Below, piece by piece: positions 1 to 8,862 of a DNA stretch of 51,015 bases. The DNA is from Jaenimonas drosophilae. Its lineage: Eukaryota > Euglenozoa > Kinetoplastea > Trypanosomatida > Trypanosomatidae. Positions within the stretch are counted from its first letter, which is position 1. Every line of letters starts with the position of its first letter. The translations under genes were made by a program, and so were the position numbers. Location: positions 1 to 51,015 of the forward strand of contig JASAON010001545.1 of NCBI GenBank assembly GCA_030849065.1, in the 5' to 3' direction. Below the pieces are notes generated by a model that was not told the origin of the DNA, did not search any database, and was given only the letters and a program-made list of their open reading frames with translations.

Positions 1-192
1 ACACACACAACCGTTGAGTGGCCCTTCACGAACAGACACATGCCCGTTCATGTGAGTAACACATCCATCTGCTGCATTCACGCAGTTAGGAAAGAAAGAC
101 GTTGGTGCCACGTTACCAGCACACACATACGCCGACAGGGTTTGAAATGCCCCGAATAAGACAACAGAAAGGAATACAGCCAAAGGAGGAAG

Positions 193-1284
193 CTACACTT
201 CATCAGACGTGATACCACTTGCCAAAAAGCGTTTATTGTTGGCAGCATACAAGTGATAGTGTTGGAGAAAGAAGACACAATCATAGATCATGCTGAAGCA
301 CCCAAGGAAGAACTTCACTGGGTTGCCGGTGATACCGCCCCAGTTGTCAGTCACTGCGCTGTCCATCACCGTCTGGCCCACACTCAAGATGCCACCCGTA
401 AAGTCCAACAGGCAATTCTCAATGCTCCAGCCAAGCGTCAGCTTGCGACGGAAGTTCATGTAGATCTGCGGCAGGTACTTCGCCAGAGACACACCCAACT
501 TGATCATGGAGAGACCATACAGGAAGTCGAGGTAGTTGAAGAAGGTCATCGAGTCAGGCCCACGCTGCTTCACAAGCACGATTGCAACAATCAGCCAAAT
601 GAAGATGAGCACGAGGAGAACTGCAATGGCAATACGCACGATCATGTGCACCCGGTGGCCAGGCTTCGCAAAGAAGAAGGCCTGCACACCATTCAATATG
701 CACATGGTCAGCGCCCAGTATGCGAACACAACATCGTTCAGCTCCACCGTGTTACCTTTGCCCTTGTGGCGAGCGCGGTAGTCACGCTGGATGGCAGAGC
801 TTCCGTAGAAGCAGGTGTTGTACACTGTGTAGCACGAGAAGCCCAGTGTGTTCAGGGCAACGAAGTCAAGGCTCTGGCCCTCCACACTGCGGCGACGCCA
901 GTTGATGTAGATTTGGGGAACGAAGGAGATACCCCAGGCAAGGAAGTAGGTCCACCCCACAAAGGCGGAGATATAGTTCCAAGGATGGGGAAGCGCACTG
1001 GGTCGCGGTGCCATCAGCGTCAGAATAACTGCGCCTATGAGCATGAGTACAATAGCGATAATCTTGAGCTTCATGGGGATGACCCATGCACCCTCATCAA
1101 GGGACCCACGAGATACTTCTCCGTCTGGGCTACCTTTCTCTGAGTCTGTGGAGGGTGGGGCGGTGCCATAGACTTGTGATGGCACTCGAACCATTGTCGT
1201 ACGTCGTCCATCCACATGGATGGGGGACGTAAGGGTCTCATCAGCAGTGCACTCTGGAAGGATGCGCACATCTTCAGCCTGCAT
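193..1284 (-). CDS. Cystinosin-like PQ-loop transporter, copy 1
   Basis: 363 residues, ending in TAG. A polytopic membrane protein with two PQ-loop motifs, VPQIYINWRRRS and LPQIYMNFRRK. The stretches SVEGQSLDFVALN and GWSIENCLLDFTGG match the cystinosin signature closely. Cystinosin exports cystine from lysosomes with protons, and a similar endolysosomal role is inferred. The first ATG at 1284 lies inside a possible splice acceptor (TTTTCCTATGCAG in transcript sense). If splicing occurs there, the protein starts further in, at MVRVPSQ. A better acceptor is near 1589. The N-terminal ~70 residues differ from copy 2, while the core appears identical to copy 2 even at DNA level. The carboxy end is shorter than copy 2 and ends ASGITSDEV. 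Confident on family, less on the exact start. Confidence 0.9.
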   Translation of the reverse strand: MQAEDVRILPECTADETLTSPIHVDGRRTTMVRVPSQVYGTAPPSTDSEKGSPDGEVSRGSLDEGAWVIPMKLKIIAIVLMLIGAVILTLMAPRPSALPHPWNYISAFVGWTYFLAWGISFVPQIYINWRRRSVEGQSLDFVALNTLGFSCYTVYNTCFYGSSAIQRDYRARHKGKGNTVELNDVVFAYWALTMCILNGVQAFFFAKPGHRVHMIVRIAIAVLLVLIFIWLIVAIVLVKQRGPDSMTFFNYLDFLYGLSMIKLGVSLAKYLPQIYMNFRRKLTLGWSIENCLLDFTGGILSVGQTVMDSAVTDNWGGITGNPVKFFLGCFSMIYDCVFFLQHYHLYAANNKRFLASGITSDEV

Positions 1285-2527
1285 AGGAAAATGAAAGTGA
1301 ACCTGCACGTATCGGCATGCCGATCGTGTAGAGCACCAGTTGTGATAGGAGGTCAATCACACTCTGTCTGAACAACGCAAAGAAAGAATATGCAAGTGAA
1401 AAGAGAGAGTGGATCAGCAGACAAGAACTTGGCAATCCAATAACGCAGCATAGTGGAAAGACTAAAAGTTCTTCCCCCCACCCCCTGATGATGGATGTAG
1501 TAGTAATCTTGGTGGTGGACTGCAGTTCAATTTTCGTGTGCAAGTTATAGGGAGCTGACGCAACCAAACAAAACAGAGCAAAACATGACTGAAAAAAAAG
1601 CAAAGAAACGTACATTTTCGCAAGTTAGAGGTAGACTTCGTATTGAAAAAAATGGACGATATCAAGACGTGAGCAGATGAATGTCCTGCAACGACGAGGA
1701 AAAGGAGGAATGAGGGGGGATGGGGGGGGAAGGTGGATTTATGAAGAGTTTAGATATACTTGCTCTTGCCCATTCCTAACCATACAGTGATGTCTACACC
1801 CCCAACAGCCAAAACCAATGCAGTACACGTAGTTAGAGGAGGTCTCGCACTGCCTTGAATATATCACCTACCGTGAGAGATTGGATTGCTGAACCTCTTC
1901 TTCCCATCATAGGATGGAGTGGTGCTTACGCACAGTTGCCATGGATGAAATCTGGACGACGCCCCACCGCCTAGTAGGTCAGAGGGACCATGAGTATGCA
2001 CACACACGCGTGCAACATCCGTCTACGATCACCATCCACGTGAGCAACTTCCCATTCATCATTCGCCCTCCACACTTCATTCAGGAGTAGAAAGTGTGGG
2101 TGACCTTGGAGCACCATGTGGACGGTCCACAAGAAATTCGAAAAAAAAAAGAAAACACCAAACAAAACAACAACGAAAACGTCGATGAGGTGGATGAAGT
2201 CTGTCTATGTGAGAGTGAAACGATACCGTTCCCATGCGTGCGCCAGAGTTGACGCAGCCGCTCCACAATCATCATAAAAAAAAAAACAAATAAAAAAAAA
2301 CAACGCAACAAAAGAGTTTGATCATCTCGATCTGAAATCATCTACACGCATGTAGAAGATGCCGTTTCACGTGCGCCAAAGCTGCCGGAGTTCAGCTTGC
2401 GCAGTACAACTTGCATTCATAACTCGCACAACGTCTGTTCCATTGACGTACAACATGTAGAATCAGACGCACGAATAAAGAATACAATTTGCACGTGTTT
2501 CGCTGGCACCACACATCGACACGTTCC
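1285..2527. other. Gene-free spacer between the cystinosin copies
   Basis: About 1.24 kb with no convincing coding frame. It holds several A-runs on the plus strand (near 1591-1599, 2142-2151 and 2276-2300) that read as T-rich tracts in the transcript. It should contain the 3' UTR of copy 2 and the splice-acceptor region of copy 1. It is the longest spacer in the window. I saw no tRNA, no mobile-element ends and no strong hairpin. Confidence 0.6.
1589..1611 (-). promoter_or_regulatory. Predicted trans-splice acceptor for cystinosin copy 1
   Basis: In transcript sense the sequence reads TTTCTTTGCTTTTTTTTCAG, a textbook polypyrimidine tract with CAG (AG complement at 1589-1590). Use of this site would give a 5' UTR of about 304 nt before the ATG at 1284. 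The assignment assumes kinetoplastid-style trans-splicing, and RNA data would settle it. Confidence 0.4.
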
Positions 2528-3790
2528 TTAAGGCAAGTTCCGCTCCTTCCCATCCGCCGCACCCATCGTTGTTTGTGACGATCGTAGGACACTCACGCTT
2601 CTGTGTTCATCGTCCTCCTCAAGAGTGGCGTTATCGCCCTCCGTAGGAGCAGTTCCTGCGGATTCCGCTGCATGACCCATCTTTTCCTCCATGTACTTCT
2701 TGTTGTTGGCAGCATATAAGAAGTAGTGCTGCGTGAAGAACACACAATCATAGATCATGCTGAAGCACCCAAGGAAGAACTTCACTGGGTTGCCGGTGAT
2801 ACCGCCCCAGTTGTCAGTCACTGCGCTGTCCATCACCGTCTGGCCCACACTCAAGATGCCACCCGTAAAGTCCAACAGGCAATTCTCAATGCTCCAGCCA
2901 AGCGTCAGCTTGCGACGGAAGTTCATGTAGATCTGCGGCAGGTACTTCGCCAGAGACACACCCAACTTGATCATGGAGAGACCATACAGGAAGTCGAGGT
3001 AGTTGAAGAAGGTCATCGAGTCAGGCCCACGCTGCTTCACAAGCACGATTGCAACAATCAGCCAAATGAAGATGAGCACGAGGAGAACTGCAATGGCAAT
3101 ACGCACGATCATGTGCACCCGGTGGCCAGGCTTCGCAAAGAAGAAGGCCTGCACACCATTCAATATGCACATGGTCAGCGCCCAGTATGCGAACACAACA
3201 TCGTTCAGCTCCACCGTGTTACCTTTGCCCTTGTGGCGAGCGCGGTAGTCACGCTGGATGGCAGAGCTTCCGTAGAAGCAGGTGTTGTACACTGTGTAGC
3301 ACGAGAAGCCCAGTGTGTTCAGGGCAACGAAGTCAAGGCTCTGGCCCTCCACACTGCGGCGACGCCAGTTGATGTAGATTTGGGGAACGAAGGAGATACC
3401 CCAGGCAAGGAAGTAGGTCCACCCCACAAAGGCGGAGATGTAGTTCCATGGGTAGGGGTCGGCACTGGGTCGCGGGGCAGTGAAGGTAAGGAGCACCGCC
3501 AAGGCAAGCATGAGCACAATCGCAATGATCTTAACCTTCATGGGCACAATCCAAGCACCTTCGGTTAATTTCATTGGTAGATTGTCTTGGTTACTCTCCT
3601 GGTCTTCGGCAGACGTGGTGGATATATGGACCTTGGCGGTGAGATCATCCGTGACGGAGTGGCTGTGCACATCCTCAAAGAGTTCATCGTGAAGAGGAAG
3701 CACGCTGGGGGGTTGATCTGGCGGCGGGATTGCGTGAAGATCCCCACTCTTCACGGAGGCGGCGGTTGGGGACTTGGGTGAGTTAGGCAT
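2528..3790 (-). CDS. Cystinosin-like PQ-loop transporter, copy 2
   Basis: 420 residues, with ATG at 3790 and TAA at 2528. It has the same seven-helix cystinosin architecture and the same two PQ loops as copy 1. The N-terminal ~85 residues are hydrophilic and rich in Ser, Pro and Asp/Glu (MPNSPKSPTAAS...), unlike copy 1. The last ~50 residues (EEKMGHAAESAGTAP... to KERNLP) form an acidic tail that copy 1 lacks. Predicted role: proton-coupled cystine or amino-acid export from lysosome-like organelles. The two copies share an apparently identical central block while their ends diverge. That pattern fits gene conversion or purifying homogenisation of the transport core with specialised tails, perhaps for sorting. 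Confidence 0.92.
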   Translation of the reverse strand: MPNSPKSPTAASVKSGDLHAIPPPDQPPSVLPLHDELFEDVHSHSVTDDLTAKVHISTTSAEDQESNQDNLPMKLTEGAWIVPMKVKIIAIVLMLALAVLLTFTAPRPSADPYPWNYISAFVGWTYFLAWGISFVPQIYINWRRRSVEGQSLDFVALNTLGFSCYTVYNTCFYGSSAIQRDYRARHKGKGNTVELNDVVFAYWALTMCILNGVQAFFFAKPGHRVHMIVRIAIAVLLVLIFIWLIVAIVLVKQRGPDSMTFFNYLDFLYGLSMIKLGVSLAKYLPQIYMNFRRKLTLGWSIENCLLDFTGGILSVGQTVMDSAVTDNWGGITGNPVKFFLGCFSMIYDCVFFTQHYFLYAANNKKYMEEKMGHAAESAGTAPTEGDNATLEEDDEHRSVSVLRSSQTTMGAADGKERNLP

Positions 3791-4054
3791 CGAGGGAGTC
3801 GTTGGGATTTGTTGAGGAAATGATTCGGAGTCGATGGACGAAGTACGTCTTGTGAGGGACTGGCGTGGGGCAAGAGACTATGTCTATGAGGAAGAAGAGT
3901 AAGAGAGAATGAAGTGTAATCGTATTTATAGTCGGCAATGAATGAAGACATTAATGGAATACGTAGTATAGCACTACGAAATTGTGGTACCACCAACTAA
4001 GTTTGTGTGAAGCACCCTTCAGAAGCAACCAGCACTCACAAGAATGTGATTGGC

Positions 4055-5539
4055 CTACTGAAGACGTATGATTTTGGTGCCAGAAATGCAGAAGTGATTC
4101 TGCATTTCACTCAGAACGTGCTTGATGCCTTTTAGGTGGAAAAAGCGCTGCACTGGCATTGGTACGCGGCGGAGAATGGACTCCAGCTCGGTGCCTCCCT
4201 GTGGGATGAGAGGCAAGACGCAGCGAAGAATTTCCTCACGATGCACAGGAGGAATCTCTAGCATGGCTCGCTTCACAATGTAGATGGATTCATCGTCTGG
4301 GTACTTCCACACGGTGAAGTATTCACCGTGCTTCTGGAGTAGGTTGGCCACCTCACTTACTTCTGTGGGAAGTCCCGCGCGCAGCGCCGTCGGAACGAGC
4401 TCAAGTATCTCATCCAAGCGAGCGCACTGGGTCAATGGGAGGGCATCGTATAGACCCTGCACCGGCCACTCCGCCTCGGTGGAGTCATCCATCGCGGCGG
4501 GTATCTTCAACACCGGATCATCGGGTGAGAGGGAGTGACTGAGCAGGCGTTCATTCACGAGGGTATCTGCGCACGTCTCGTGCTCTGGACGAAAGCGGTA
4601 TGCCTTCAAGGTTGACATGCGCACCACGAGAGTGCTGCCGTGTAGACGTAGGAACCGAGGAAAGGAGCGGCAGGAGGACTTCACCTCCGCCTTCTCCGCT
4701 GCGGTGAGGAGGCCGTAGAGCTGCGCAAGGGGTACCTGTGCTGCCAACTTGTCTGCCTCCACGCTGTAGTTCTTTCCTTCTGCGGCCGCATCCACCACTT
4801 TCATGATGCGCGCAAACACCACGGGAAGTGGAGATGTTTCCTCATCCAAATCATCCAAAGATCCAGGCGCACTACGATAGGGCCGTGTGCGCAGCTTGCC
4901 GTCCGTCACTTGCACGTACTCCGGATGCAGCTCAAACCAGCCCGTAATGCCGAGGCGTGGGTCGAAGCTCGGGTGGCGAGAAATGAGGTCTGTTACCTCG
5001 GCCAGCACCTCCCCGATTGGGGTGTACTCCTTCGGAAGCATCGGGATCACTAGGGAGATCAGGTGTGCCTCAGAGTTGCGCGGGGGTCGACGAAGAGCAG
5101 AGGATGCCGCACCTCCCGCCCCACTGGTGGATCCTGCAGGGGCGTAGTTGGCATCCGCCACACCACGTTTTGGGTGGTCAAAGTCACGACGCAGACGAAT
5201 CTCAGAGAGGCCGTGGTTGGTGCGGATATCCACATAGTGTTTGTGGCGCTTCATGTAAAAGACAAAAGTGGTATCTTCGTAGAGCTTCTGCAAGTGGAGT
5301 GGGATGGCCGCCGCAACGGTCTCGGCCTGCACAAAGAAGGTTGGAATGAAGGGCACCAGTGCCTCCAGCGCTTCAATGGAGGTGCGTGGTAGACGTGTGG
5401 CGTTATTCTCCACTGGCGTCACGCGTCGGGTCATCGAGAGTGGAGGTGGTGGCGGAGCCAACGAGGCAGAAGATGGTGGGGAGGCTTTGCTGTGCAAGTA
5501 ACGATGCACATTCACCATGTTTGTGGAAGTTTGCGTCAT
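4055..5539 (-). CDS. Repeat protein with about five similar ~80-residue modules, possibly mitochondrial
   Basis: 494 residues from ATG 5539; a second in-frame ATG lies at 5518. The N-terminus is basic and hydroxylated without acidic residues (MTQTSTNMVNVHRYLHSK), which could be a mitochondrial presequence. The body shows repeated modules. Each has a helix around a proline-led VPFIP, IPMLP, VPLAQ, ALPLT or LPLIP motif, then helices, then a short hairpin ending in a strand such as FVFYMKRHKHYVDIR, ELHPEYVQVTDG, RFLRLHGSTLVVRM or EYFTVWKYPDDESIYIV. The pattern suggests tandem winged-helix-like units. I do not recognise the family. An RNA-processing or mitoribosomal role in a kinetoplastid mitochondrion is a guess from the fold pattern and presequence only. 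Confidence 0.75.
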   Translation of the reverse strand: MTQTSTNMVNVHRYLHSKASPPSSASLAPPPPPLSMTRRVTPVENNATRLPRTSIEALEALVPFIPTFFVQAETVAAAIPLHLQKLYEDTTFVFYMKRHKHYVDIRTNHGLSEIRLRRDFDHPKRGVADANYAPAGSTSGAGGAASSALRRPPRNSEAHLISLVIPMLPKEYTPIGEVLAEVTDLISRHPSFDPRLGITGWFELHPEYVQVTDGKLRTRPYRSAPGSLDDLDEETSPLPVVFARIMKVVDAAAEGKNYSVEADKLAAQVPLAQLYGLLTAAEKAEVKSSCRSFPRFLRLHGSTLVVRMSTLKAYRFRPEHETCADTLVNERLLSHSLSPDDPVLKIPAAMDDSTEAEWPVQGLYDALPLTQCARLDEILELVPTALRAGLPTEVSEVANLLQKHGEYFTVWKYPDDESIYIVKRAMLEIPPVHREEILRCVLPLIPQGGTELESILRRVPMPVQRFFHLKGIKHVLSEMQNHFCISGTKIIRLQ

Positions 5540-5624
5540 GTTGATGTTCTGAGGTACGATACAACCAGCTATCGGGACGCGCCTGATCACCTTCCACGTG
5601 GTAACCCGTTGGCAACTTGCCAGT

Positions 5625-5625
5625 N
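5625..5625. other. Ambiguous base (n)
   Basis: A single n in the spacer upstream of the 494-residue repeat protein. It does not affect any gene called here. Confidence 0.95.
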
Positions 5626-5777
5626 AATGTTGATGGTTATATATGCATCCAGATTACTGACGCAGGTGCCATTCATCGTATCAGAGGCAATGTGGAGCAC
5701 GATGGAAAATTTGGGTAGCACAGCAGAACAAAGAAGAACGTGATTTGTGGAAGAAAAAAAGAGTGAGAACTAACACG

Positions 5778-8516
5778 TCAACCGTTTTCAGCAACTCTTT
5801 CAAAGGTGATGACAGATTGGCAGAGCACAGTCTCGCCACCAATACGTTGGTGCTGAGGAAGACTCAGCAGCTGCAAGGTAAATATGGATCTGGTACGCTC
5901 GTCCGAATGAAGATTGTTTGAGGTCAACAACCGCAAGAGGTACTTTCCATGAGATGCCTCAGAACCTTCCCACGGCCACCAACTTCCCTTGGCGGTGTGG
6001 CGAGCAAGGCCAACGAAAGCTTCTCCACCACACATAAAAGAGGAGGCCAGGGAGGATGGAAGTGGGTGAACTTGGTAGCTTCCAAACTCCGAGATAAAGG
6101 TATGAAGAAGATGTGAGGCTGACGTGGAGGACAACGACGGAGTCGTATCTTGTTGTGTCTGCTCATGATGAACCGTTGTTGCATCATCCACAGGATGTTG
6201 AGTACGAGGCAAAATCACTCGTCTGCCTCCAGCGAGAAGCTGAAGTGTGTAGCTGCCGTGCGGATGGTAAATGAGCATTCCTTCCACCTCAACTCCCCAA
6301 GGGTACATGATGCGACCATCACAGGAGCGCATCTCGATGCAGACTGCCTGCCAAGCGTGGCTGTGGAGACATGCATGTATAGTCTCACACACAGCTTCAC
6401 CATGGGCAGCAACAGGGGAGCATCGAGGGCCTTGGCTTCTCAATAGAAGAAAGAGGTTGTGCATCTCTGCCGCAACCAGTGAAGTTGAGGTAAAGGGAGG
6501 TGTTGGTGATGGAGAGAGGTTGTCTGTCAATGTAGGGAGGAGAGAAAGTGTATGCCGGCATACATCACAGCCCACCGGGCGAAGACCTTCTTCGTGGTTG
6601 TGTATCGCAGGAAAACCATCCAGGGGCTCTGATGGCATTCGGGAATGGTCATGATGTGGCTGCTCTACCTGAACCTCCGCCGGTGCGGAGGGAAGTATGG
6701 CCCACTGACTCACAACAGCAGAGGAGAAGTGAGCGCAATCACTGATTGCACGCGTTGGTCGTTGAAAAGGAGAGCTCTCCTTCGCCGTCAACACCTCCGC
6801 CCAATCCACTCCATCAAAGAAGGGAGATGCCTGTACCTCCGCCGTGGTGCGAAGACGCTGCTGCGGATCGCGGTTGAGCAACCCCGCCACCAGAGGCCGT
6901 GCCTCTGGAGCAATAGCCTCCAAACACACTTCCTTCGTCAACACTTCGTGGTAGATGGCCCGACGCCCCTTGGTGGTGTAGAATGGGCTTGGTCCACCCG
7001 TGAGGAGCTCATAGAGCACCACCCCAAAGCTCCACCAGTCCACTGCCGTCGTTTGCACCTCACCACGCACCACCTCGGGTGCCATGTACTCCGGGCTTCC
7101 AACAAAACTTCGTCGACGCGTGGTGTTCATGTGTAGTCGCGCAAGGCCAAAATCTGTGAGGCAGAGGTGGCCCTGCGCATCCAGAAGAAGATTCTCCAGC
7201 TTCACGTCACGATGGGCAACATGATGTGTGTGCAGATGATCCAGAGCGAGCACCAGCTCTGCAGCATAGAGTCTGACCTCCTCCAACTTCATTGCTCGAC
7301 GTGGTTGGGCGTAGAGCCGGCGATGCAATTCCCCACCAGGAAGAAAATGAAACACCAAGTGAAGATGTTCTTCACTCTGAAAAGTATCGTGAAGGCGCAC
7401 CACAAATCGATGTGGCGGAAGTGCCATCAAAACCCGTCGCTCCTCCTCCACGTATGCAGTCATATTCCGCTGCGCCACGGTCCTCCGATGGAGAACCTTC
7501 ATGGCATAGACTGTGGAGCTACGGATATCCATCACCTTAAACACACGGCCAAAGCTGCCGCTGCCAAGTTGGGTGAGGAGCTGATAGGGGCCGTGTCTAT
7601 CGCTCACAGTCATGGTAAAGAGTGGGGGAGGAGGTGGGGGAGGCGGGGTGAGAGCAGCCGTGGGGCTCACCGCCCTGCTCTCTTGTCGGGCATTCAAGGA
7701 AAGAGTCGAGGCACCACGGGTGGATGAGGAGGTTGCCATTGGTGTTCTTCCCACATCGTCATCATCAGCTCCAGCAACAGGGGGTACAGAGGAATTGCGC
7801 GACTCTGTGATGTCAGCGGTGCTCGCGAGAGGTACGGGCGTGGCAGATTGACTCTCAACCGATGAGGAGTGTGAAGCACAGCTCCCATCATCCTGAACAT
7901 CATCATCAAGGGAAGATGACTGTGGCTGGCTCATTACCGGCCGCTCCACGGGCATCCAACCCAACACACGTGGCACTTGGCGCTCCAACAGTGCGGTACC
8001 AAGCTCCACCTCCCCTCCATCATGGAGGAAGACGAAGAGCGGACTTCGTGGTGTGTAGAATCGGTTGTTGGGCACGAGAAGTTGTTGCAAATACGTCTCT
8101 AGACACCTCCTGCGCCGCTCCACGAGCTTCGATGATTGGTTCGTCACCTCAAGCCAGTGACTCTGCGGAAGTGGCGGCAGAGCTCCAAGGGAGGAGCTCT
8201 CCAAGCCTGCGCACAACTGCCGCAACAACACATCGAGGTTCTTGAATTGCTGATACCGTCTATGTACTCGCCATGCTCTCTGGTTTTGAGGTTCCCCAAC
8301 CACACAGCGTACAACATACTCTAGCCTTGATTGGCGCGTGCGGTAACCTGGTACACTCACACAGGGAGGAGCAGGAGCACATACTGGGCATCGTCCGTCC
8401 TTGACTGACTGCCCCACCAACGGAGCTTCAATCTTCTTGGCGGATGAGGCCGTCAGCAGTGAGTTTGCATCTCGGTGCTCCGTAGGAGGTGGAGTAGGGG
8501 AGTTGCTGGCGGACAT
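5778..8516 (-). CDS. PX-domain AGC-family Ser/Thr protein kinase
   Basis: 912 residues from ATG 8516. A PX domain (about 55-167) contains the RRYQQF phosphoinositide-binding core and a PLPQSHW proline loop. A Ser/Pro-rich linker with a poly-Pro run follows. The kinase domain spans about 311-568: glycine loop LGSGSFGRV, lysine in YAMK (about 340), catalytic HRDVKLEN, DFGLA, activation segment RRSFVGSPEYMAPE, and an AGC-type end ...FFDGVDWAEVL. PX plus AGC kinase is the arrangement of SGK3/CISK, which binds PI3P on endosomes. The remaining ~330 residues are unusual: a low-complexity stretch, then a globular region with IEMRSCDGRIMYPWGVEVEG and a C-terminal part I cannot assign. No clear hydrophobic motif is seen. 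Predicted: an active endosomal kinase responding to PI3P. Confidence 0.92.
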   Translation of the reverse strand: MSASNSPTPPPTEHRDANSLLTASSAKKIEAPLVGQSVKDGRCPVCAPAPPCVSVPGYRTRQSRLEYVVRCVVGEPQNQRAWRVHRRYQQFKNLDVLLRQLCAGLESSSLGALPPLPQSHWLEVTNQSSKLVERRRRCLETYLQQLLVPNNRFYTPRSPLFVFLHDGGEVELGTALLERQVPRVLGWMPVERPVMSQPQSSSLDDDVQDDGSCASHSSSVESQSATPVPLASTADITESRNSSVPPVAGADDDDVGRTPMATSSSTRGASTLSLNARQESRAVSPTAALTPPPPPPPPLFTMTVSDRHGPYQLLTQLGSGSFGRVFKVMDIRSSTVYAMKVLHRRTVAQRNMTAYVEEERRVLMALPPHRFVVRLHDTFQSEEHLHLVFHFLPGGELHRRLYAQPRRAMKLEEVRLYAAELVLALDHLHTHHVAHRDVKLENLLLDAQGHLCLTDFGLARLHMNTTRRRSFVGSPEYMAPEVVRGEVQTTAVDWWSFGVVLYELLTGGPSPFYTTKGRRAIYHEVLTKEVCLEAIAPEARPLVAGLLNRDPQQRLRTTAEVQASPFFDGVDWAEVLTAKESSPFQRPTRAISDCAHFSSAVVSQWAILPSAPAEVQVEQPHHDHSRMPSEPLDGFPAIHNHEEGLRPVGCDVCRHTLSLLPTLTDNLSPSPTPPFTSTSLVAAEMHNLFLLLRSQGPRCSPVAAHGEAVCETIHACLHSHAWQAVCIEMRSCDGRIMYPWGVEVEGMLIYHPHGSYTLQLLAGGRRVILPRTQHPVDDATTVHHEQTQQDTTPSLSSTSASHLLHTFISEFGSYQVHPLPSSLASSFMCGGEAFVGLARHTAKGSWWPWEGSEASHGKYLLRLLTSNNLHSDERTRSIFTLQLLSLPQHQRIGGETVLCQSVITFERVAENG

Positions 8517-8862
8517 ATATGGTAGTGAGGAGGGAGAGATGATCACCGAATGAAGAGATGCACAAGTCTGTGAAGCTAATCTACGAAGTTTTGCCTACAA
8601 CAAATTCAACACCTAACTCATCAACCTCAAAGACGGAAAGTAGATGATGTCATGAGATCGACTGATGAATGCAGCGGCAACAGTGTGGATGCATGACGTA
8701 GAATAATAGGAAAGCGGGTATTAGCTGATGCTTCTGAAACACGAAAAGATGAAAAAAAAAAGTCTTTAAAAGTCATTTAGTTCGCCGTACCATGACAATT
8801 CAAGTGCGTAAAGGATGCTCAACACAACCAAGAACACAGATTCACGCTCTCACCTCATGGTT
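8517..8862. other. Spacer with splice-acceptor signal for the PX kinase
   Basis: About 346 bp, no coding frame. In transcript sense it contains a T10 run and then CATCTTTTCGTGTTTCAG (AG complement 8734-8735). That is a strong polypyrimidine and acceptor signal giving a ~217-nt leader to the PX kinase. The rest should be 3' UTR of the mitochondrial carrier. Confidence 0.5.
8734..8765 (-). promoter_or_regulatory. Predicted trans-splice acceptor for the PX kinase
   Basis: The transcript-sense polypyrimidine tract spans 8737-8765 and is followed directly by CAG. No competing AG occurs within the tract. It is inferred from sequence only. Confidence 0.45.

Noticed and set aside
253..1143. Long plus-strand open frames opposite both cystinosin genes (also 2726-3568)
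   Set aside because: Exact antisense shadows of conserved membrane-protein genes; His/Val-rich translations without family features.
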